This document shows, piece after piece, positions 56,592-64,000 of a stretch of 64,000 nt of DNA. The DNA comes from Crotalaria pallida. Its lineage: Eukaryota > Streptophyta > Magnoliopsida > Fabales > Fabaceae. Within the stretch, counting starts at the first letter, position 1; each line of letters begins with the position of its first letter. The position numbers and the translations under genes were made by a program. The stretch spans positions 91,951,290-92,015,289 of the forward strand of contig CM075649.1 in the NCBI GenBank assembly GCA_037953625.1, in the 5' to 3' direction. The notes under the pieces are model-generated. The model was not told the origin of the DNA and ran no database searches. It saw nothing but the letters and a program-made list of their open reading frames with translations.

Positions 56592-57073
56592 AAAAATTTT
56601 GATGTTTATTGTGATGCATCAAAACAAGGTTTAGGCAGTGTTCTGATGCAAGAAGGAAGAGTTATTGGTTATGCGTCACGACAGTTGAAGGTGCATGAGG
56701 AGAATTATCCTACTCATGATTTGGAGTTGGCTGCTATTGTCTTTGCTTTGAAAATATGGAGGCATTACCTGTATGGTAATACGTTCCAAGTATTCAGTGA
56801 CCATAAAAGTCTAAAGTATCTTTTTGACCAAAAGGAACTGAATATGAGGCAACGTAGGTGGATGGAATTCTTAAAGGATTACAACTTTGAATTACATTAC
56901 CACCCCGACAAAGCCAATATCGTAGCTTATGCGTTGAGTAGAAAGACTTTGCATATGAGATTGATGATGGTGAAAGAAGCTGAATTGATTGAAGAATTCT
57001 GAAACTTGAATTTGGCAGTTCAGTTCAAACCAAATTGCATCAAATTAGGAATATTACAAATCACAAATGAGTT
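56592..57073 (+). pseudogene. pol: Element B RNase H
   Basis: In frame with RT after the TAG at 56589. FDVYCDASKQGLGSVLMQ carries the first Asp, ELAAIVFALKIWRHYLYG the Glu, FQVFSDHKSLKYLF the second Asp and HPDKANIVAYALSR the final region (family usually has DALSR, here YALSR). A TGA at 57000-57002 ends the frame after LIEEF. The frame then resumes, but a one-base loss in the T run near 57069-57073 shifts it relative to integrase. Confidence 0.88.
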
Positions 57074-58504
57074 TTGGGTCAAGTCCGAAACCTGCAACAA
57101 GTGGATGAAGAGCTCCTAGAGAAGAAAAGACTAGGGATAGAAGGAGTGGAACCAGATTTCCAATTAGGATTGGATGGCATTTTGAGATTTAAGGATCGAA
57201 TCTGCATTCCGTCAAATCAAGAACTAAGGAGAGCTATACTAGAAGAAGCCCACAAAAGCAAGCTGAGTATGCATCCTGGATCAACTAAGATGTACCAAGA
57301 CCTGAAGAAGATGTTTTGGTGGTCCGGATTGAAGAAAGACGTTGCGTCTTATGTTGCGTCTTGCCTTGTTTGCCAAAAGACGAAGATTGAACATAAGAAG
57401 CCTGGAGGAGAATTGCAACCTTTGAGCATACCAGAATGGAAATGGGATGGGATAGCCATGGATTTTGTAAGTAGTTTCCCGAGAACGAGAGAGGGTTTCG
57501 ATGCAATTTGGGTAGTAGTTGATCGTTTAACGAAGTCAGCTCATTTCATTCCCATCAACATGAAATATCCGTTGGAGAAGCTTGCGAGATTATACATCAA
57601 GGAGATCGTAAGATTGCATGGAATCCCCTCGAGTATCATATCGGATCGTGATCCCCGTTTCGTATCTCGCTTCTGGCAGAGTTTGCATCGAGCGTTAGGA
57701 ACGCAGCTAAGAATGAGTTCGGCTTATCACCCGCAAACGGATGGTCAATCGGAGAGAACGATTCAATCTCTGGAAGATTTACTCCATGCTTGCGTTTTAG
57801 AGTACCAAGAAAGTTGGGATCGTTTGTTGCCGCTTGTGGAGTTCACCTACAACAATAGTTACCACACAAGCATTGATATGGCTCCATACGAAGCCCTCTA
57901 TGGAAGGAAATGTAGAACCCCACTATGTTGGTTCCAAGTGGGGGAGAACGCTATCATTGAACCTGAGTTAGTTCAGGAAACGACCGAGAAGATCAAGGTT
58001 ATCCAAGAAAAGATGAAGATTGCACAGAGTCGTCAGAAGAGCTATGCCGATCAGCGTAGAACCAAGCTCGAATTTCAAGAAGGAGATCATGTATTTCTGC
58101 GAATAGTGCCAACAACTGGTATCGGGAGAGTGATGAAGCCGAGGAAACTGACACCAAAGTTTATTGGCCCTTATCAGATCCTAAAGCGAGTCGGTCCCGT
58201 CGCTTATCAGATCGCGTTACCACCTTCTTTAGCTAATCTCCATGATGTATTCCACGTCTCTCAGCTTCGCAAATTTATTCAAGACCCGTCTTCAATTATC
58301 CAATTGCAGCCAGACGAAATACCTTTAAAGGGGAATCTGACATTTGAAGTCGGACCAGTGCGAATTGAAGATCGTCAAATCAGAAAGCTGCGAGGAAAAG
58401 AGATTCCTTTAGTGCGAGTTCTTTGGAATCAAAAAGGAGTGTCAGAATCAACATGGGAATTAGAATCTAAGATGAGAGAAGAGTACCCACATTTGTTCAT
58501 TTAA
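57074..58504 (+). pseudogene. pol: Element B integrase with C-terminal chromodomain-like end
   Basis: Integrase, open for 476 residues. The HHCC zinc finger spans HKSKLSMHPGSTKM...CLVCQK (~residues 57-98). The DDE core has Asp in GIAMDFVSSFP (~130), Asp in IISDRDPRF (~190) and Glu in DGQSERTIQ (~226), and the GPYQILKRVGPVAYQIALP block follows. The last ~60 residues (IEDRQIRKLRGKEIPLVRVLWNQKG...STWELE) fit the chromodomain-like tail of Tekay elements. That tail is thought to steer insertion to modified chromatin. The upstream frameshift is the only break seen in this module. Confidence 0.92.
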
Positions 58505-58532
58505 TCCGAATTTCGAGGACGAAATTCTATTT

Positions 58533-58545
58533 AAGTGGGGGAGGA
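58533..58545 (+). other. Polypurine tract, element B
   Basis: AAGTGGGGGAGGA directly before the 3' LTR start, following ATTTCGAGGACGAAATTC. Confidence 0.87.
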
Positions 58546-60275
58546 TGTAAGATCCTATATTTTAAATATATGAAATAAAAGTATTTTATCAATATTAGTA
58601 TCATTAAAATAGTCAATTTTTCCTATTTTAGCAAAATCACTCGAGTATTTTAGGCAAAAGTCGAGTATTTTAAGTAGCTGTTTGGAAATTTGAATTTTTA
58701 AATAAAAACTCGAGTATTTGGGAAAAAACTCAAGTATTTCGTGCAGACCTGAAAGTGTATAAGTCGGTTTTCATTTAATTTTCGCACCAAAACGCGGTTT
58801 CTTGAAATGACAAGCATAGAGCTGGACTTTACTTCGACCTGAAGTATTCTTAAGCTATAAATTGGTGCTTGGTTGAAGCATTCAACACCTCTAATCACCC
58901 AAAACCCGAATTTTAGATTTTGACTCTCAGTTTTCTAGAGCACACTTTGATCTCTGATTTCTCCTTCGTTTCTCAATCAAATCCTTCGAAACCAAAACAC
59001 AACTCAAGGTTCTAGTTCCATCTTTGAATTAGAATCAAGAATCACATCAAATAAGCCCCTGTAGTTCGAGTTCAAAGCTGTAAAAACAGAGTAGTTTTCA
59101 GCATCAAGTATTCATCTTCATTGAATTCGTTTGGTAATCTCAGGAATCCTTTTTGTGTCAAACTTGTTTCTGATTGGAGTTAGTATATCCTAGTTTGTTA
59201 AACTAACCTGTTTCATTCTTTTTCATGCCAAATCCGTGGTGATATCTGTGGCCAAAGTCAGCCTGTTCAACCTCTTTTTCACAAGTCCTGAATTTAGATT
59301 TTTGATCCAGCCAAGTTTCTCGTTGTTTAATCTGTTGTTTAGCTTCTCTAAGGTAAGGGAGGAGTTATCTAATTGCTAGAATGAGTAATCTCAAGCTAGA
59401 AATGTAGGAACCTCACAAGGTTCATCAAGGGATGAAGTTGGAATTGGGAATATGACATGGATGTCATAAACCCAAGGTTTTCTAAGTCAAACAAGTTTAA
59501 ATGGACCTAATAATGCTCACTGGATTGATTTTCGAAGTTAAAACCAAGTGGAAATGAATTTCATTTCTTGAAATGGTTATTTTCCATGTTTATGTTGATT
59601 CTGTGATTTGATGTTGATTTATGTTGTTATGTACTTGTTTATCTGTTCTAACTTGTTTCTTATATGTGTTTATGCCTCTGTTTTGCATAAGAATGGAAAA
59701 ACAATGAATGGAATTCGAATTGGTGCTTAAAATGCAGAAACTGGTGCTGTTGCAGTAAAAACACTCAAGTTTTTGAGAAACACTCGAGTATTCTGGGAAA
59801 ATGAAGAACAACTCGAGTCTTTCTTCAAGGACTTCAAGTATTCTGGAAAAAAATGAAGAACACTCGAGTATTTTATAATATACTCGAGTATTTTGACCAA
59901 AACTGAAGAAAACACTTACTTTTTTTAGAATATTAAATACCTAATTCTTATACGTTTACCCATTGGTCGATTATTATCCTGAAAGAGTCCTATTGGAATT
60001 TCATCCAGTGGTTGATATGTTCGGACAGGAGTCCCAATGGACAAATGTATAAGTTTACTTGATTCCCATTGGTTGATTTTATCTTGGATGAGTCCTACTG
60101 GAATTTTATTCAGTGGTTGACATATTCGGACAGATGTCCCAATGGAAGTGCGTACATCCATTTGGTTGATTATTTTCCCACGTCCCAGTGGAAGTCTTTA
60201 CCCACTTGGTTGATATTTTGGGAGTCCTAAATGGGGTCGTTGCAATAATTAAATGATAAAACGATTAATTCCTAT
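58546..60275 (+). repeat. B: 3' LTR, first 1730 bp only
   Basis: Matches 50842-52595 with few differences and one ~20 bp deletion (near 59070). Identity with the 5' copy stops sharply after CCTAT (60271-60275); the next base starts Helitron Rep coding sequence. About 1.44 kb of LTR is lost. Confidence 0.92.
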
Positions 60276-62750
60276 CAGCCACTGCTTCAAGTGATTCTTC
60301 ATCTTCGAATATGACACTTTGTTCATTAGGTAGGTGGAAAGACAACCTTTCCAGAACAGGTTCCCTATGCTGTATTGGAAAGCCAAAAATTCGCCATACA
60401 GCTTCACATGGGCCCAAGTATCGACAATCATAATACATTTACACCTCATCCACTTGATTGGTTTTGTTGTACAATGCAGCTGTAATGCGGTCATGTCCTT
60501 TGTTAATATATTTGAATAAATATTTAATTGACGGTGATGATTACACCATTCCACATTGATGTGTGCATCATACTTAATTAACAAATATGGATTATAAGGG
60601 ACAACATAGCGATTGTCTAGCTCAACTCCTCCCTTTGTGACAGTTCTACCATCATCACGCCTCTTATAGATTGGATATCCTTCTTCATCAACTGAAGTTC
60701 TATTGACAAAGGGCTTTGGAAAATGTTTAGTGCACCAATGGTTTACCATGCAAGGAAACTTTTTGTTTGCTGATCCACATGGTCCATGCATCATAAATGA
60801 CATCACCATTTCATATAATAATGGTTCAACTTCCTTGTCCAGTATTTCAGCAGAGATGATCTTGTCTATTGATGAGCAATTGGGGTATTTGTTCTCGGGT
60901 CTTAGAGTGCATGAGATAGACCCTTTTTCTAGAATTCTATTATATAAACAACTTCAAAAAAAAGTAGATTAGCTAAATCCATCCAAAAAAGCGCGTTCAA
61001 TTGAGTAATTATATAAGAAAATATCCCAATTCAGCAACATACCACCTATGACCTCTCCAAATAACTCCCCACTTTTTAAACCTTCTATCAATTGCTGTAG
61101 TTTCATTTTGAACACTCTCGATACTATGTCTAGTCGATCATCCGACCTCAACTTCTTTTTCTTAAGAAACCTAGTAATCTCAGGCCAATTTTTGTTTTAT
61201 GTGAATGTGATAATTAGATCTGGGTAACCAATTTTATGACAAATAGTCATTGCATCATAGTAGTGTTCATCCATGTATCGACGTCACCCTACAAATGAGA
61301 AAGCGAGAAAGATTGAGTTCTAGAAGTAGCTGAATCTAAGTTACATTCATCTATAGTTTTATTAATCTCATTCAAACTGTTTGCTCTCAAATTTTTCTGC
61401 TTGCTTTTTAGGTAAGTCAAACTTTCAGATTCAATCATTGTATATCCATCCACCACAAATTGCTGAAATAATTTTCAACATGTAAAATAGTCTCTGCTTC
61501 ATTCTCCCTGGTTTGTAGTCTATAAGCAAAGAGTTGTTTCATTGTCACTGTGTGGTATGCCATTTTTGACAAATCATCTTAATTCTTGTAGAAAATCACA
61601 TTCCTGTAACCATCCTTGCCATAGAGGAACAGTAAAGCATATTGCAAGGGTAATTGAGCAGGATGTAGTTTATGAACTCTTTGTAAATGACCATCTTTAT
61701 TACGGACCACCATATCTCTAAATTCAGCTGCGTATCCGAAATCTCCTGCTATGAGGGCAGCCATTTCTGAAATAGACGGAAGATTGTAGGTTCTACCATC
61801 TGTCGCTCTTTCAGATATTAACCTTAAGCCAAAATTATTTTCTTCATTGCCAAACAAAACATCCCTGGGCATGCGAAATGTCTTTGCCCAAACATTTACC
61901 TCATCAAGAATATCCTTTGTCTTCTGCAAAATTGTAGTATTGATGGAATTTTTGAAGTTATCTGACCTGTAATGATAGCAATATTTTGATTAATACCTAT
62001 TACATTTAAAATACTATATAATGTCCTTCAATAATAAAAAAAATTATGCTGTCAAAAATAAATATTCTATGCTCTTTTTTATCACCTGAAAATAGACATC
62101 ATGTTATTCACTTCGTTTGCTGTATCATATACGTAAAGGTGTGCAAATTTAGGTGGTTGACCAACACATGGTGTAAGATTACCAATCATGTGGTAATTTT
62201 GACCCAAAATCCTAAAAATAGTGGGTCCCGAACCTCGATTAATTTCATTATACACCTTGGCTGCCATATATGTGAAGTTATAGGCACCATTATAGAGTCC
62301 GATATTTTCTCGAAAATGTTTACTCATATGTATGTCCTTTTTAAAAAAAATAGTTCCTTAATAAGGTCAGGAGGATCTTGAATCCGTAGTAACTGAACAT
62401 CACCATTTCTGTGATATAGGATAAACTAAGGGATAGATTGCCTTTTTTTATTTGTGTTTTCTTTCTTCATACCACATCATAGCTCCACAATGCTTACATG
62501 CCCATGATTGATCACCTAGGTGAGCATATGAATCTATTCCTGTTGACAAACACATAATTACCAATATTTTGTTTAGTTACGCACATGATTGGTGAATTAT
62601 ATGACTTTCATCACTGTATAATGGGCATACCTATATTAGCATTACCACACCGCTTCCTTTTGAGTATATCATGTCTTTTATGCCTTGAACATTGAGAATC
62701 ACATGGAATTTGCAGTATAGATTGCACAGCTGCATAAAATTATGATATAA
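60276..62750 (-). pseudogene. Helitron RepHel pseudogene, N-terminal/Rep half
   Basis: Minus-strand, multi-exon. From the N-terminus: QSWACKHCGAMMWYE zinc-binding segment near 62530-62480; RENIGLYNGAYNFTYMAAK (62310-62250). A GT donor at 62091 and AG acceptor near 61970 bound an intron. Next come NEENNFGLRLISERATDGRTYNLP-type sequence (61850-61790), then ENEAETILHV near 61480 and WPEITRFLKKKKLRSDDR near 61180-61130. FKMKLQQLIEGLKSGELFGEVI ends near 61040. The HUH nuclease region at about 60935-60900 reads KKGLSHALLRPENK, without the second His of the usual H-x-H pair. MHGPCG and WCTKHFPKPF follow. Coding ends inside the ...FEDEESLEAVA segment at 60276. Several stops and frameshifts. The helicase half is at 10926-12640. 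Confidence 0.87.
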
Positions 62751-62983
62751 ATCAACAAAATTTAAAATACATAAATCAATATTAGTATATACTGTCTTTT
62801 AAAGTGAACAATTAATATTTTATCATAGAAGTACCGCACCTTCAGTTTATGTTCTCATTCTTTTGTTGCATAAGATATTTAATCTTCTATGCCTCGCATC
62901 TCTTTAATCTTGTTTTTTTAATTATAGTCATTGCATGTATTCACTCCATTTGAGGCACCCATTGCATACTCATATGCGTAATT
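62751..62983. other. Probable Helitron 5' region, no gene seen
   Basis: AT-rich sequence upstream of the Rep coding part. A Helitron 5' end (TC on the minus strand) may lie here or beyond the following LTR; I cannot place it. Confidence 0.35.
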
Positions 62984-64000
62984 TGTAACACCCCGATTTG
63001 GCAACTTGAAAACTTACATTATATATAGTGAAAATTAGGGCCATTTTTTTTTAAAACAAGTGTTATGTGAACATGAGAACACTTAGACTTTTAAAACATA
63101 GTTACAATTAAAACTCGTGTTCTCACATTACATAAACTCTTTTCAAGTTCCAAACCGAGATGTCACAAGACACCGCTCCTTGAAACTCGTTTTCAAAAGC
63201 ATCATTCAAAACGTAGCCCGTTTACTTGTTTCAAAACATTCATGTTTAATAAAACTTTAATTGGGGTACAATATGATAGAGCTAGGTAACTAAGGACTTA
63301 CAATGGAGTACATTCCGTCAGGGAAATTTCCTAGCTTCTAGTCATGCTTCCTATTACTTGTCGTCTAACTCCGGACTTTGGTTGATGAAGCCCACCACAC
63401 TTCCGCTGCGCCATCTACCCGTTGCAATATCAGCGGTTGCCGATATGACAACAAGGTAGGAGAGAGTCAGTGTTCCGAACACTAACGGGTTGACCATGCG
63501 GTCTCAGGGTAGATTGAATATAAAGACAGATTGGTAATATAACTAAAACAGTATAACCTAGATACTTATCATGATGCAATCACATAATCATCAACAAATA
63601 CATATAGCAGATAAAAATCATAGCAGTAATAAAATCATCATCATCATCATCATGAACACAAATACTTTACTCAGGTTCTTATCATCACAATCCCAAAATC
63701 TTTCTCATGAGCTTTCACAACTGCTCTCATTCCTTCTTTCCTCATAATTTCCACACTTATTACTTACTCCAAGGATTCTCTCATCTTATAAATCTTATTC
63801 GATGCTTAATGCTTTGATATACTTCTCTTTGAACCTCTTTGTCTTTTAAGTTTTATTGTTTCAATTAGCATCAATGATGAGGGGGAAACATCATTGAGCT
63901 CACACACGTCTACATCTCCTCGGTCAACCACCCCACCTAGTCGGAAGCAAACAGGAGTACAGGACCTTTACCACGCGGGCACGACAGCTGTCACACAAAC
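62984..64000 (-). repeat. D2: LTR of D1-like family, cut by window edge
   Basis: Starts TGTAACACCCCGATTTGGC and parallels 15743-17000 along its length, including TCGGAAGCAAACAGGAGTAC and GACAGCTGTC near 63950-63993. It differs from D1 at 63350-63500. That stretch replaces the acidic ORF with sequence like that at 29850-29890 of C (CTTCCGCTGCGC), so D2 looks intermediate between D1 and C. Confidence 0.75.

Overview
The window looks like intergenic DNA from a repeat-rich flowering plant, probably a eudicot; I cannot name the species. The evidence is plant-specific LTR-retrotransposon lineages: Ty3/gypsy Tekay/Del chromovirus, Tat/Retand and Athila, and a Ty1/copia gag with the plant UBN2-type fold. 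There is also a plant-type Helitron with introns and recurring TGTAACACCC...TGTTACA termini. I see no host gene, rRNA, tRNA gene or CRISPR array. Essentially everything recognisable is transposable-element sequence.

Layout. 1-4858 is a minus-strand Copia-type element that carries only gag (left LTR cut by the window edge). 4859-6880 is unassigned, LTR-like sequence with tandem repeats. 6881-9930 is an Athila 5' LTR, primer-binding site and broken gag. 10171-10470 resembles a small TRIM-type element. From about 10.9 kb to 62.7 kb lies one minus-strand Helitron protein gene split in two. Its helicase half is at 10926-12640 and its Rep half at 60276-62750. The ~47.6 kb between them is a nest of retroelements.

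The nest can be read from target-site duplications (TSDs). A Tekay-type LTR (called A' here, from 12641) sits in the Helitron. A Tat element (14245-48244, TSD AGAAC) sits in A'. Inside Tat are a 5.5 kb LTR (D1, 15743-21290) that splits the antisense ORF, a pair of LTRs (E, 21659-26971) in the integrase, and a TG...CA insertion (F, 28991-44442, TSD AGTCC) in reverse transcriptase. Inside F are C (29629-32114, TSD ATACT) and A (32162-43769, TSD GCTGA). Right of Tat, a minus-strand A-like LTR (G, 48455-50841) was entered by a nearly complete Tekay element (B, 50842-60275). The 3' LTR of B stops abruptly against the Helitron Rep half. A second LTR with D1-like ends runs off the window at 62984-64000.

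None of the coding regions is intact over a full gag-pol; stops, frameshifts and truncations are listed per entry. Element B is the least damaged. Element A and the Copia-type element lack pol, yet have well-preserved LTR structure, so they probably moved using proteins supplied by other elements.

The most unusual signal is in the LTRs. Several unrelated families carry short palindromes with a CpG at the dyad (ACTCGAGT, TTAATCGATTAA, TAACCGGTTA), placed just upstream of a TATA box and often again in the leader. Three families (A, B, G) also carry family-specific arrays of hairpins in the leader region. In G, about 15 hairpins keep a constant TC-CCA-GA core while their stem arms change in a compensating way. 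This looks like a structured, repeatedly renewed leader module. Its function is not known from the sequence.
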